Below, piece by piece: positions 8,635 through 17,036 of a stretch of 64,000 nt of DNA; position 1 is the stretch's first letter; every line of letters begins with the position of its first letter. Source of the DNA: Mesorhizobium sp. B2-7-2 (lineage in GTDB: Bacteria; Pseudomonadota; Alphaproteobacteria; Rhizobiales; Rhizobiaceae). The translations under genes were made by a program, and so were the position numbers. The stretch lies in the NCBI RefSeq assembly GCF_006440775.1, contig NZ_VFTZ01000016.1, forward strand, positions 1-64,000, in the 5' to 3' direction. Below the pieces are notes generated by a model. It ran no database searches. It was given only the letters and a program-made list of their open reading frames with translations, and was not told where the DNA came from.

Positions 8635-9819
8635 TTACCGAGGACCGACTGACCGCCAAGCCGCCGCGCCCGTCGCCACCAGCATCAGTGCCGCCGCGAT
8701 CAGCGCGCAGTTGGCGAAGCCCAGGCCTGTGTAGAGCGGGCCGAAGCCTGCCGTGCCGACGGTGACGGCGAGATAGGTGACCGTGCTGTTCAAACCCATG
8801 ATGGTGCCGCGGCGCGCCGGGTCGAGCGCGGTGAGGCGCATGACCAGCACGTTCAGCCCGAAATGATTGGCAAGGCCCCAGGCGGCGATCGTCGCGATCA
8901 GCAGGCCGAAGCCGCCGCTTGCCAGGGCAATCGCGACATAGACGGCGGCGACCAGCAGATAGGCAAAGGGCATGACAAGGCGCGCGCCGAGGCGATCGAT
9001 GACGCCATCGAGCAGAGCGGCCGCGCCGAAACCGAGGCCGTAGGCGACCGCCGCCAGGCCATTGGCGCTGACCGGCTCGCCGAGGGCTTCGTGGAGATGA
9101 TCGCCGAGATAGCCGTAGACGCCGTAGAAGGCGGTCATGAAGGCGCCGCAGGCAATGAGCAGCGGCAGGATGCCGGGAACGGCGAGCGCGCCAAGCGGCG
9201 ACGGCGCGGGGCCGCCTTTCCTGATATCGTGCAGCGAGCTCATCGCCAGACCGGCAACGGCCGCCCCTGCGAGCATTGCAACGGCCGCGAAGACGGCACG
9301 CCAATGGATGAGATCGGCAATCACCGCCGACAGCGAGACGCCGGCGACCATGGAAAGCGTCCAGCCGGTCAGCACGACGCCGATGGTGCCGCTCTCGCGG
9401 CCGGGCGGCGCGATCGCGGCCGAGCTGGCATAGATCGCCGGCATGGCGATACCGGCGGCGATGCCGGCAACGAGCTGGGCGGCCACCAGCATCGCCACTG
9501 TCGGCGCCAAGGCGCTGGCGACCAGCGCGATGGCCAGCAGCAGCAATGCGCCCTGAAGCATGCGGCGCGCGCCGATCCGGTCGATGTAGCGGGCAAGGAA
9601 GAGCGCGCTGGCCGATGTGCCGAGGCCGAAGGCGGCGGCGGCCGTCATTACCGCCGGCACGCTTGCGCCGAATGACGCCGCGACGGCGGGCGCGATCGGT
9701 CCCAGAACCAGCGAATTGGAGCCGATGACGGCGATGCAGCCGGTCAGCAGATAGGCGGCTGCAGGGATTGGCGCGCGGGGCGCCTCAGTCATAATTGCTG
9801 ATTGATTGCTGTTCGACAT
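8635..9819 (-). CDS. MFS transporter (drug/arabinose efflux type)
   Basis: A 394-residue inner-membrane protein with twelve predicted membrane segments. The loop ARYIDRIGARRML (residues ~75-87) corresponds to the MFS motif between TM2 and TM3, and a second pseudo-symmetric copy, GVIDRLGARLV, occurs in the C-half. Overall composition resembles DHA1/AraJ-like exporters; the substrate is unknown. It is divergent from an Lrp/AsnC-family gene whose start lies 48 bases away, so local control by that regulator is likely (inference). An alternative start at MTEAPRAP (9792) is possible; neither has a strong ribosome site. Confidence 0.88.
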   Translation of the reverse strand: MSNSNQSAIMTEAPRAPIPAAAYLLTGCIAVIGSNSLVLGPIAPAVAASFGASVPAVMTAAAAFGLGTSASALFLARYIDRIGARRMLQGALLLLAIALVASALAPTVAMLVAAQLVAGIAAGIAMPAIYASSAAIAPPGRESGTIGVVLTGWTLSMVAGVSLSAVIADLIHWRAVFAAVAMLAGAAVAGLAMSSLHDIRKGGPAPSPLGALAVPGILPLLIACGAFMTAFYGVYGYLGDHLHEALGEPVSANGLAAVAYGLGFGAAALLDGVIDRLGARLVMPFAYLLVAAVYVAIALASGGFGLLIATIAAWGLANHFGLNVLVMRLTALDPARRGTIMGLNSTVTYLAVTVGTAGFGPLYTGLGFANCALIAAALMLVATGAAAWRSVGPR

Positions 9820-9867
9820 ATCATCATAATGGCCGAATTAAATTCCGCATCAATGGAGAATTTCCAT

Positions 9868-10407
9868 ATGGACACAGAAACAGATGACATTCAGCGGAAC
9901 AAGCATCCGACCCGCGAGGTCGACCCGATCGACCGAAAGATATTAGGCGTCCTGATCGAGGACGCGACCATCAGCTATGCCGAGCTCGGCGAGCGCGTCG
10001 GCCTGTCGGCGCCGGCGGCGCATGAGCGGGTCAAGCGGCTGAAGCGCAGCGGCGCCATCCGCGCCACATCGGCGATCATCGATCCGAGGGCGGTGAAGAA
10101 GCCGCTGCTTGCCTTCGTGCATATCGACACAAGGGGCTGGGGCAAGACGCCGGAGCTGATGGCGGTCTCCAAATATCCGGAGGTCGAGGAGATCCACACG
10201 GTCGCCGGCGACACCTGCATGCTGCTCAAGGTGCGCACCGAGGACACGCGCGCGCTGGAGGGCCTGCTGGCCCGTCTCTACGACACGCCCGGCGTGACCT
10301 CGACGCGCAGCTATGTCGTGCTCTCGACCTATCTCGAGCGCCCGGTGCAGCCCGAGATCACGAGCGAATGGCCGGCGCCGAAGCATATGGCGACACCCAT
10401 GTATTAG
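9868..10407 (+). CDS. Lrp/AsnC family transcriptional regulator
   Basis: A 179-residue regulator. The start at 9868 is chosen because GGAG lies nine bases upstream; a longer frame from 9802 has no such site. The winged helix is DPIDRKILGVLIEDATISYAELGERVGLSAPAAHERVKRLKRSGAI (residues ~20-65, given only as its ends elsewhere), followed by the RAM effector domain with the HTVAGDTCMLLKV strand. It probably controls the divergent MFS exporter. Its last codons overlap the end of the convergent membrane-protein gene by four bases. Confidence 0.9.
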   Translation: MDTETDDIQRNKHPTREVDPIDRKILGVLIEDATISYAELGERVGLSAPAAHERVKRLKRSGAIRATSAIIDPRAVKKPLLAFVHIDTRGWGKTPELMAVSKYPEVEEIHTVAGDTCMLLKVRTEDTRALEGLLARLYDTPGVTSTRSYVVLSTYLERPVQPEITSEWPAPKHMATPMY

Positions 10408-10904
10408 GTCGCCGCCAGCTGGCGCGTGGAACGCGCCAGCAGATAGAACGCCGCGACATGCGTGATCATCAGCAGCGGCACGTAGAGGATCGGGATCGCG
10501 TAAGCCGCGCCCAACTGTCCGGCCTGCCCCGGAAGGTCGAGCACGGCGCCGTGATAGTAGTCGACGACAATGTCCACCACGCCTACGACGTTAAAGGCCA
10601 CGACCAGCGGCCAGAAGATCACGGGCCTCGACACCGCGAATAGCGCCAGCATGGCGAGCAAGCCGGTGGCGAAGTCGCCATAGGCGGCGAAGCTTGCGAA
10701 GGCAGGAGCAAGGTCGGGGCCGACGACGCCCGGGATGAGGAAGACGAGGCCGAAGAAGCGGAAGCTGTGCAGCGTTGCGATGGCGCGTTGCGCCGCCATC
10801 GGCTCCATCGACCTCAGCCTTGGCCAGATATAGGCGGCGAAGCAAAGCAGCCACGGCACGTAACCGAGCACGAGATGGATGTTGAAGATCATCGCAGGTG
10901 ACAT
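10404..10904 (-). CDS. Integral membrane protein, function unknown
   Basis: A 166-residue hydrophobic protein with four or five predicted membrane segments (residues ~5-25, 50-70, 75-95, 100-120 and 140-160). No enzyme or transporter motif is evident. The start has GGGAG five bases before the ATG. It begins 12 bases after the stop of the methyltransferase gene and is probably co-transcribed with it, so the pair may act on the same membrane-associated substrate (inference). It is convergent with the Lrp-family gene. Confidence 0.75.
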   Translation of the reverse strand: MSPAMIFNIHLVLGYVPWLLCFAAYIWPRLRSMEPMAAQRAIATLHSFRFFGLVFLIPGVVGPDLAPAFASFAAYGDFATGLLAMLALFAVSRPVIFWPLVVAFNVVGVVDIVVDYYHGAVLDLPGQAGQLGAAYAIPILYVPLLMITHVAAFYLLARSTRQLAAT

Positions 10905-10916
10905 CTTCGCTCCCTA

Positions 10917-11753
10917 TCAAGCCTTGACCGGAACAGCCTCGAACACTGCCGTCAGAATGCCCAGCCGTCCCTCCATGAGATTGCGCCCGAGATTGGTGGC
11001 GAAGTCGGCGAAACCCTGCCCCATGACGACGCCGAGATTGAGCGAAGGCGGCGGGCCGGAGGCACGGAGCTCGGCGAACCAGGCCTTGGCGGCAGCCGTG
11101 TCGTCGCGACGGACGAGCGTGCCGAAGCCAGCGGCTTCGATCGCCTCGCAGGTCGCTTCGGCCGTCAGCAGGAAGCTTTCGCCCGGCGTCTTCGCCCAAG
11201 GCACTGGATAGTGCGGATCGCCGCCATTCAGCACGACGTCGAATGTCGCGAATTTTCCGCCCGGCTTCAAAACGCGCCTGATCTCGCGGTAGAGCAGCGG
11301 CCGGTCGGCGATGTTCATCGCCACATGTTGCAAAAGCGCGGCATCGAAGCGGCCATCCTCGACGGGAAGCGACAAAGCGCTGCCGGTTTCGAACGACACT
11401 TTGGCGTCTTGGCCGGTGCGCGTGGTCAGGTAACGCGCGGCCTCGACGAAGGGTTCGCTGAGATCGACGCCGGTCACCGCGCAGCCATAGGTCTCGGCAA
11501 GAAACCTGGCCGGCCCGCCGACGCCCGATCCGACGTCGAGCACGGACATGTCGGCGGTGATGGCGGCGAGGCTGGCGAGTTCCGCAGTCGCGGCCAGCCC
11601 GCGGGTATGGAACTGGTCCAGGGTCGCCAGCTGTTCGGACTTCAGCCGCTGTTGCTCAGGCCCAAACACCGCCAGTGCGTTCTTCAATCGATCGGTCAAG
11701 CCGGTCGCGCGATAGTGATCGCGCACGCGATCGAGTTCATCGGTCATTGCCAT
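10917..11753 (-). CDS. Class I SAM-dependent methyltransferase
   Basis: A 278-residue cytosolic methyltransferase. Motif I VLDVGSGVGGPARFL (residue ~70), the acidic end of strand 2 in GVDLSEPF, motif II DGRFDAALLQHVAMNI and post-II KPGGKFATFDVVL give the Rossmann methyltransferase order. It resembles UbiE/sterol-type enzymes in layout; the acceptor is unknown. An N-terminal helical cap precedes motif I. It is the first gene of a two-gene operon with the membrane protein at 10404-10904 and diverges from a LysR gene at 11833, which may control it. Confidence 0.87.
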   Translation of the reverse strand: MAMTDELDRVRDHYRATGLTDRLKNALAVFGPEQQRLKSEQLATLDQFHTRGLAATAELASLAAITADMSVLDVGSGVGGPARFLAETYGCAVTGVDLSEPFVEAARYLTTRTGQDAKVSFETGSALSLPVEDGRFDAALLQHVAMNIADRPLLYREIRRVLKPGGKFATFDVVLNGGDPHYPVPWAKTPGESFLLTAEATCEAIEAAGFGTLVRRDDTAAAKAWFAELRASGPPPSLNLGVVMGQGFADFATNLGRNLMEGRLGILTAVFEAVPVKA

Positions 11754-11832
11754 TTCCCTTCAGGCTTCCAACGTCATGGATGAAATAACGCCGCTTTCCG
11801 CGAACCACTATCCACGATAATGTCGATGGGTC

Positions 11833-12747
11833 ATGAAGCAGAACTTCACAGTCAGGCACGGAGCGCTCGACGGCGTCGAAGCATTCCTGAGCGTCGCAAG
11901 GCATCGCAATTTCCGTAAGGCGGCGGCCGAGCTCGCCGTCACCCCGTCAGCGATCAGCCAGGCGATACGAACGCTCGAGGCGCGCATCGGCGCCGCGCTG
12001 TTCATCCGCACGACGCGCAGCGTCGGCCTCACCGAAGCCGGCGAGCGCTTCTTCGCGCGCGCCCGGCCCGCCTTCGAGGAACTGATCGCCGCGAGCGAGA
12101 TCGCGCGCGGGATGGGCCAGCGGCCGGCGGGGCTCTTGCGCCTCTCGGTACCGCCGGCCGTGGTGCCGATGCTGCTGGAGCCGATGGTCGCCTCCTTCTG
12201 CCAAGCCTATCCTGAGATCGAGCTGGAGATCGTCGCCAGCGGCGAGCTCGCCGATCTCGCCGCTGAAGGATTCGACGCCGGCATCCGGATGGGCGACTTG
12301 ATCGCGCCCGACATGGTCGCGGTCCGCCTGACGCCCTCCTTTCCGATGGCGGTCGTCGGCAGCTCGGATTATCTGCGCCGGCGCGGGGCGCCCGAGCGCA
12401 TCGAGGACCTGCGCGACCATGCCTGCTTGCGCCTGCGCCGCTCGAATGGTTCGGTCGCGCCCTGGTCCTTCGTCGACGGCAACAAGGCCGTCGAGGCAAT
12501 CGTGTCGGGACCGCTCATCGCGCACGATTATCCGTCGCTGCTCGGCGCGGCGATCCAGGGTGTCGGGCTGGCGCAGGTGCCAGGCCCGATCGCCGAAGCG
12601 CCGATCGCCGACGGGCGACTCCAGGCACTGCTCGGCCGTTTCGCGATGACCACGCCGGGCGTTTTCCTCTATTATCCGGAAAGGCATCAGGTTCTGCCCA
12701 AACTGCGCGCCTTCATCGACCACATCAGGCAAACCGAGCGGCGTTGA
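11833..12747 (+). CDS. LysR family transcriptional regulator
   Basis: A 304-residue regulator. The N-terminal winged helix is typical (VEAFLSVARHRNFRKAAAEL, then TPSAISQAIRTLE and LFIRTTRSVGLTEAGERF, residues ~15-70) and is followed by a linker helix and the two-lobed effector domain (LLRLSVPPAVVPMLL onward). It belongs to the DhbR/CrgA-like group in which the effector domain carries GFDAGIRMGD. It is divergent from the methyltransferase operon with 79 bases between the starts, the usual LysR arrangement with its target. Confidence 0.9.
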   Translation: MKQNFTVRHGALDGVEAFLSVARHRNFRKAAAELAVTPSAISQAIRTLEARIGAALFIRTTRSVGLTEAGERFFARARPAFEELIAASEIARGMGQRPAGLLRLSVPPAVVPMLLEPMVASFCQAYPEIELEIVASGELADLAAEGFDAGIRMGDLIAPDMVAVRLTPSFPMAVVGSSDYLRRRGAPERIEDLRDHACLRLRRSNGSVAPWSFVDGNKAVEAIVSGPLIAHDYPSLLGAAIQGVGLAQVPGPIAEAPIADGRLQALLGRFAMTTPGVFLYYPERHQVLPKLRAFIDHIRQTERR

Positions 12748-12872
12748 CGCCGCCCCGAAGCGATCAGGCCGGCGACGGTCAAGCTGACGCTTCGAAAGCC
12801 CGTGAAGGCAGTTGAGCCAAGCGACAAGTCGCTCGACCGCAGCCGAGCAGCGATGCTGCGCGGGGACACGAC

Positions 12873-13208
12873 CTACTCCCTCGCGTGCCAGGCAAGGAAT
12901 CTGCGTATCTCCTCCCGCTTGTCTTCGGACAAACCGGCAAGCAGGTTCTCGTCCAAGTACCCTTCCCGTATGAGAACGGCGAAACCGAGGATAAGCTGTG
13001 AATAGCGATAGTCGAACATGTGGTCGATCTCTCGCCGCTGCTGCCGCAGATAGTCTTCGACCTCCCACATGTCGGCCGGCGTCGTCGCATCGCTGGCCTT
13101 CTTTTTGAATTCGGCCATTGTCTTGCCGAGCGCCGCATCCAGCGCTGCATCGAAAGCGGCGCGAGCGACTTTCTTCTCGGACGGAGACCACTTTAGACCG
13201 AAGCTCAT
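12873..13208 (-). CDS. Fluorescence recovery protein (FRP)-like protein
   Basis: A 111-residue all-helical protein that aligns by eye with cyanobacterial FRP, the protein that detaches the orange carotenoid protein from phycobilisomes. WSPSEKKVAR corresponds to the first helix. DMWEVEDYLRQQRREIDHMFDYRYSQL (residues ~48-75, ends quoted) matches the conserved DLWxxxDxLxxxRxEID-KYDxR core. REGYLDENLLAGLSEDK matches the C-terminal helices. FRP-like proteins occur in non-photosynthetic proteobacteria with unknown role, and no OCP-like gene is seen here. The ribosome site is AAGGAGG before the ATG. Family call is from memory, without a search. Confidence 0.75.
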   Translation of the reverse strand: MSFGLKWSPSEKKVARAAFDAALDAALGKTMAEFKKKASDATTPADMWEVEDYLRQQRREIDHMFDYRYSQLILGFAVLIREGYLDENLLAGLSEDKREEIRRFLAWHARE

Positions 13209-13263
13209 GAAACACCTCCTTGCGGCCTCAGATGCTTGGCACGTTGCGACACGAATGGTCGCT

Positions 13264-14100
13264 TCATTGGCCAGCGCGGGATTCGATCAAGGATCGGATA
13301 CGTTCCGCATCCGACTGCGCGACCGGATTGTAGACGATCATGCCGAGCTCGGGTCGACCGTCAACAGCAAAGACCGAGAACTCCAACTCGATAAGCCCGA
13401 TCTCGGGATGCCGCAGACGCTTCACGCCCTCGCCATGCGCCGCAACGACGTCATTGTCGCGCCAGAGTGCCGCGAACTCGGGGCTGATCCTGGAAAGCTC
13501 CTCGACGAGTTCCGTGACCTCCGCGCCGGCGCCGGCCCGAACGGCGTCGGCTCTGAAGGATCCGACCACGAAACGCGCGACACTCTGCCAGTCGTCCTGC
13601 GCATCGCGCACGCGCGAATTGCCGAACATCAGGCGCAGGATGTTGCGCTGCTCGCGCGGCAGCTTGGAATAGTCGGTCAGCATCGCGGCCGCGGCACGGT
13701 TCCAGGCAACCACATCCCAGGTCGCGGTCTTGATGATCGCCGGGCTCGGGTCCAAAGCGTCGAGGACACGCTGGAGGCGCGGCGTCACGCTGTCCACGCT
13801 TTTGTAGCGAACTTCCGGCGGCCGCCCGAGACCCAGCATGAACAAATGCTCGCGTTCGGGCTCGGTCAGCATCAGGCCGGTGGCGATGCGGTTCAGCACG
13901 TCCGCGGACGGCGCGCCGCCCCGCCCCTGCTCCAGCCAGGTGTACCAGGTTGGGCTGATATTGGCGCGCTGCGCCACCTCTTCGCGACGCAGCCCTTGCG
14001 TGCGCCGGCGCCCCGTGGCGAAGCCGAAGGCGGCGGGATCGAGGCGCATGCGGCGATCTCGCAAAAAGGTGCCAAGCTTGTTGGTCGTCTCGACGGGCAT
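13264..14100 (-). CDS. XRE-type regulator with MmyB-like ligand domain
   Basis: A 278-residue regulator. The N-terminal helix-turn-helix is GLRREEVAQRANISPTWYTWLEQGR with the family hallmark LGTFLRDRR before it (residues ~10-75). The remainder is the PAS-like MmyB ligand-binding domain (WDVVAWNRAAAAMLTDYSKLPREQRN, then LIELEFSVFAVDGRPELGM). Regulators of this type are commonly divergent from a single SDR target and respond to an unknown small ligand. Here the divergent gene at 14200 is an SDR, and the intergenic dyad at 14129-14144 is a candidate operator. Confidence 0.88.
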   Translation of the reverse strand: MPVETTNKLGTFLRDRRMRLDPAAFGFATGRRRTQGLRREEVAQRANISPTWYTWLEQGRGGAPSADVLNRIATGLMLTEPEREHLFMLGLGRPPEVRYKSVDSVTPRLQRVLDALDPSPAIIKTATWDVVAWNRAAAAMLTDYSKLPREQRNILRLMFGNSRVRDAQDDWQSVARFVVGSFRADAVRAGAGAEVTELVEELSRISPEFAALWRDNDVVAAHGEGVKRLRHPEIGLIELEFSVFAVDGRPELGMIVYNPVAQSDAERIRSLIESRAGQ

Positions 14101-14128
14101 TGCGATCCTGTTGACTATTATACCATGA

Positions 14129-14144
14129 TAAAGTCACTACTTTA
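14129..14144. promoter_or_regulatory. Candidate operator between XRE regulator and SDR gene
   Basis: TAAAGT-CACT-ACTTTA is a perfect 6+6 inverted repeat in the 99-base space between the divergent starts at 14100 and 14200. It is AT-rich and the only strong dyad there. Confidence 0.5.
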
Positions 14145-14199
14145 ACAGAATGAGTTATAGCGCAAATAAGGCCTCCGAACAACCACAGGAGACCCTCCC

Positions 14200-15102
14200 A
14201 TGCGTGTATTCCTTACCGGCGCGACCGGCTTCATCGGTTCCAGGATTGTGCCCGAACTTCTTGCCGCCGGGCACAAGGTGCTTGGTCTGACCCGCTCCGA
14301 TGCAGGCGCGCGGTCGCTTGTCGCCGCGGGCGCCGAGCCCCATCGCGGCGACCTCGAAGACCTCGACAGCCTGCGCGACGGCGCGGCGAAATCGGATGCG
14401 GTGATCCACACCGCTTTCGATCACAATTTCTCGAGTTTCGTGGCCAATTGCGAGAAGGACAAGCGCGTCATCGAAGCGCTGGGCGGGGCGCTGGCCGGCT
14501 CGGACCGGTTGCTGATCATCACGTCCGGTGTGGGCATGGGTTCCGCCGAGCACGGACAGCCGGCGACAGAAGACGTTTTTAACACCGACCATCCCAATCC
14601 GCGCATCCTGTCGGAGCTTACCGGCGCGGCGATGGCCGAGAAGGGCGTCAAGGTGTCGGTGGTGCGGTTGCCGCAGGTGCATGACACGGTGAAGCAGGGC
14701 CTGATCACACCGCTGATCGCGCAGACGCGCGCCAAGGGCGTGTCGGCCTATCTTGGCGAAGGCCGGAACCGGTGGTCGGCGGCGCATGTGCTGGATGTCG
14801 CGAAGCTCTACCAGTTGGCGCTGGACAAGCAGGAAGCCGGCGTGCGCTACAACGCCGTCGCGGAGGAAGGCATCCCGGTGCGCGAGATCGCGGAAGTGAT
14901 CGGCGCCGGTCTCAACGTGCCGGTGGTCTCGCTCTCGCAGGAAGAGGTTGCCGACCATTTCGGATGGCTTGCCATGTTCGCCGGCCTCGACATGCCGGCG
15001 TCGAGCGAATGGACGCGCGCGCACCTCGGCTGGCAGCCGACCGGACCCGGCCTCATCGCCGATCTCGAGCGAATGGATTACATGCAGGCGGCCGCAGCCT
15101 GA
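14200..15102 (+). CDS. NAD(P)-dependent atypical/extended SDR oxidoreductase
   Basis: A 300-residue protein with the extended-SDR nucleotide motif VFLTGATGFIGSRIV at its N-terminus and later strands LLIITSGVGMG and VSVVRLPQVH. The classical YxxxK is not apparent (the region reads NPRILSELTGAAMAEKG), as in atypical SDRs that act as reductases or isomerases of small ligands. Substrate unknown. It faces the XRE/MmyB regulator and is probably its target. It ends before a strong hairpin at 15131-15172, shared with the convergent gene. Confidence 0.85.
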   Translation: MRVFLTGATGFIGSRIVPELLAAGHKVLGLTRSDAGARSLVAAGAEPHRGDLEDLDSLRDGAAKSDAVIHTAFDHNFSSFVANCEKDKRVIEALGGALAGSDRLLIITSGVGMGSAEHGQPATEDVFNTDHPNPRILSELTGAAMAEKGVKVSVVRLPQVHDTVKQGLITPLIAQTRAKGVSAYLGEGRNRWSAAHVLDVAKLYQLALDKQEAGVRYNAVAEEGIPVREIAEVIGAGLNVPVVSLSQEEVADHFGWLAMFAGLDMPASSEWTRAHLGWQPTGPGLIADLERMDYMQAAAA

Positions 15103-15130
15103 CTCTGCGTTTCCTTATCCAAGGGTCTCC

Positions 15131-15172
15131 GAGAGCGGATCAGCCCCTGTTTTGAAGGGCTGACCCACTCTC
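15131..15172. terminator. Bidirectional hairpin between convergent genes
   Basis: Arms 15131-15146 and 15157-15172 pair at 14 of 16 positions (the core TCAGCCC/GGGCTGA is perfect) around a 10-base loop. It lies between the stops at 15102 (+) and 15184 (-). There is no T-run, so it may work as a shared stem or mRNA end rather than a classical intrinsic terminator. Confidence 0.6.
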
Positions 15173-15183
15173 AGGGTCAGCGA

Positions 15184-15456
15184 TTACTTCCCGCAATAGT
15201 GGTCGTTGATGTCGTTGACCGCATCCGCATCCGGCCCGACGCGGTGATACGCGCAGGCGCCCGCCGACGTGGTGGGCATCTGCCGGTCGTAGTAGCGCGG
15301 ACCGCCGAACAGCGTCTCGATGATGTCGTCACTGGCTGGAACATAACGCTCCTGTTTGACGACGCGGTAGCGATGCTGTTCGCCAGCGGCGGCCGGGCCA
15401 GCCATCGTGGCTGCCGCGGCAAGCACGAGCGCGGCGATTGCAAAATATTTCGTCAT
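15184..15456 (-). CDS. Small secreted hypothetical protein
   Basis: A 90-residue protein with a clear Sec signal peptide: MTKYF, then a long alanine/leucine core ending in AGPAAAGE, so cleavage near residue 24 is expected. The mature ~65 residues hold two cysteines (GACAY and DHYCGK) that could form a disulphide in the periplasm. No known domain is recognised. Upstream, 15496-15521 has GTTCC with TTT at the right distance on the minus strand (GGAAC-N17-TTT), a weak match to the stress sigma consensus. It is convergent with the SDR gene. Confidence 0.65.
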   Translation of the reverse strand: MTKYFAIAALVLAAAATMAGPAAAGEQHRYRVVKQERYVPASDDIIETLFGGPRYYDRQMPTTSAGACAYHRVGPDADAVNDINDHYCGK

Positions 15457-15559
15457 GGCAGCGACCTTCCGGCAATTCGGATCTGCAGCATAGCCAAAAT
15501 CGCCAGCGGAACAAAAGTTCCCGTTTCGCGCTTGCGGCCGGTGAGTTCCTCGACAGAAA

Positions 15560-15840
15560 TCTGTGTGTTTGCGTTGGCGGTTGGCATGCTTTGGAGATTG
15601 GCCGAAGCGCGCATCGCGACGTCATCCACGGGCGGAGCAATGGGCGAAGCGACGCGCGCAGACCGAGAATCCGTGACTTCAGAGCGCTGCTGCGGTGCAG
15701 AATTCTGCTCCGTTGCACTCCGCGGCTCAGGTCACGGAATGGATTCCAGGGTCTCCGCGACGCCGCTTCGCGGCTGCTCCGCCCTGGAATGACGAGGTTG
15801 AGGGAGGCTTCAGCCAATCCCAGGCGTTTGCGCTGATCCC
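15560..15840. repeat. Composite intergenic repeat, copy B
   Basis: This stretch shares long segments in the same order with 51190-51415: GCGAAGCGACGC, GGTGCAGAATT, TGCTCCGTTGCA, TGGATTCCAGGGTCT, CTGCTCCGCCCTGGAATGAC, plus CCAATC and GCGTTTGCGCTGAT blocks at its end that also match copy A. Internal arms CCAGGG/CCCTGG make it a long imperfect palindrome. It accounts for most of the 15457-15974 gap; no gene is supported there. Confidence 0.75.
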
Positions 15841-15974
15841 GGCAGAAATGATTGGTGAATCGTCAGCGAACGGCAATCGCAACGGCGAGCCCGTCTCGCG
15901 AATGACCGCGATTGGTTTCCGCGACAGCCGACAACAGATGGGAGAGCCGATGGCCAGAGCCTGCGCGGTTTCGA

Positions 15975-16871
15975 TCATTCTTCAAGTGCAATCAGCGAAC
16001 GCATCAGGGTTGCCCTTGCCGAAGCGAGATGCGCCCGGCAGGCCTTTGCAACCCAGGCGGGGTTTCGGCTTTCGAGCGCGTCGATATAGGTGATGTGCTC
16101 AAGGAGCGCTGCCTTGTTGCGCTGCTTTTCATCCTGCTTGTTCCATTGGTAGTGATAGTGAAAAATGAAGCTGATGATGTCGTAGAAACCGTCGATGAAG
16201 CGGTTTGGCGATGCCTCGTTTATGAGCCGGTGAAACCGGTTATCGAGGCCGGAGAAATCGTGAAAGCGGCTTTCGATCCGCTTCAGCAGGTCGACATGTG
16301 CGATCTTAAGCGCGGCGAGCTTGGTCCACAGCGGGGAATTCTCAGGCTGCTGTGAAAACAGATGCGCCGAGCGCAATTCGAACATCACCCTGATCTCAAA
16401 CAGCTCAAGTGCGAAATCCTCCGTGAAGCCCTTGAAAAGCCAACCGGTATTCGGCCTTTTCTCGATCAGCCCAAACCGGCTGAAGCGGATCAGGAACTCG
16501 CGGATTCCGTTGGTCGCAACACCGAACTGCCGCGCAAGCTCAAGTTCGTTTATGCTCGTGCCTGGTCTGGTATCGCCCCGCAGCATCCACTCCATGAATT
16601 GCTGCTCGACATGTTTGGCACGCGGCGTGGTTTCGGCGTCGGGATAGTAATCATTTTCGTCGACCGCGCGCTCCGCAATCCGGATACCGTTGCGCTCGGC
16701 GATCAGTTTGCGACGAACAAGTTCCTGTAGAACCTTTCGGACGGTCGTGCGGCTGACGCCCATTCGCCGTTTCAACTCGTTCTCGGACGGAAGCTCTCCG
16801 ACCAGTTGTCCATCATGCAGCATACTGGCGACGCGGTTGAACGCCTTCTTGTAGACAGTGTCGGTTCTCAT
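15975..16871 (-). CDS. GntR family regulator with two DNA-binding-like wings and FCD domain
   Basis: A 298-residue regulator starting at MRTDTVYKKAF. The first GntR winged helix spans residues ~8-65 (LPSENELKRRMGVSRTTVRKV). A second winged-helix-like segment at ~90-155 contains SINELELARQFGVATNGIREFL and IEKRPNTGWLFKGF, and the C-terminal helical FCD ligand domain follows (ALELFEIRVMFELRSAHLF onward). Most FadR-type proteins have one HTH, so the tandem is unusual. It is divergent from the sugar ABC operon and likely controls it through the 16921-16961 dyad. Confidence 0.85.
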   Translation of the reverse strand: MRTDTVYKKAFNRVASMLHDGQLVGELPSENELKRRMGVSRTTVRKVLQELVRRKLIAERNGIRIAERAVDENDYYPDAETTPRAKHVEQQFMEWMLRGDTRPGTSINELELARQFGVATNGIREFLIRFSRFGLIEKRPNTGWLFKGFTEDFALELFEIRVMFELRSAHLFSQQPENSPLWTKLAALKIAHVDLLKRIESRFHDFSGLDNRFHRLINEASPNRFIDGFYDIISFIFHYHYQWNKQDEKQRNKAALLEHITYIDALESRNPAWVAKACRAHLASARATLMRSLIALEE

Positions 16872-16920
16872 AGGACTTTCCCGAAATATTAGCTTGTTCT
16901 TTTTAGCATGAACTTTATCC

Positions 16921-16961
16921 ATAAAAAACAACTTGACCCGATCAAGCTCGTTGTTTTTTAT
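16921..16961 (+). promoter_or_regulatory. Operator dyad overlapping the promoter of the sugar ABC operon
   Basis: ATAAAAAACAAC (16921-16932) and GTTGTTTTTTAT (16950-16961) are perfect 12-base inverted repeats. TTGACC at 16934-16939 with TTTTAT at 16956-16961 gives a plausible plus-strand -35/-10 pair with 16 bases between. A repressor bound to the dyad would cover the promoter, fitting the divergent GntR gene. Confidence 0.65.
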
Positions 16962-17036
16962 CGATAAGAGGAGGAATTCGACACGATCTGGGTTTTTGAC
17001 GACGCGGCGCAACCAGCCTCGGCGGGGAGAGAAATT

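Noticed and set aside
8540-9304. N-terminal extension of the GNAT gene
   Set aside because: The frame stays open but is antisense-phase sequence of the MFS gene and has a ribosome-poor start; the GNAT fold begins at 8539.
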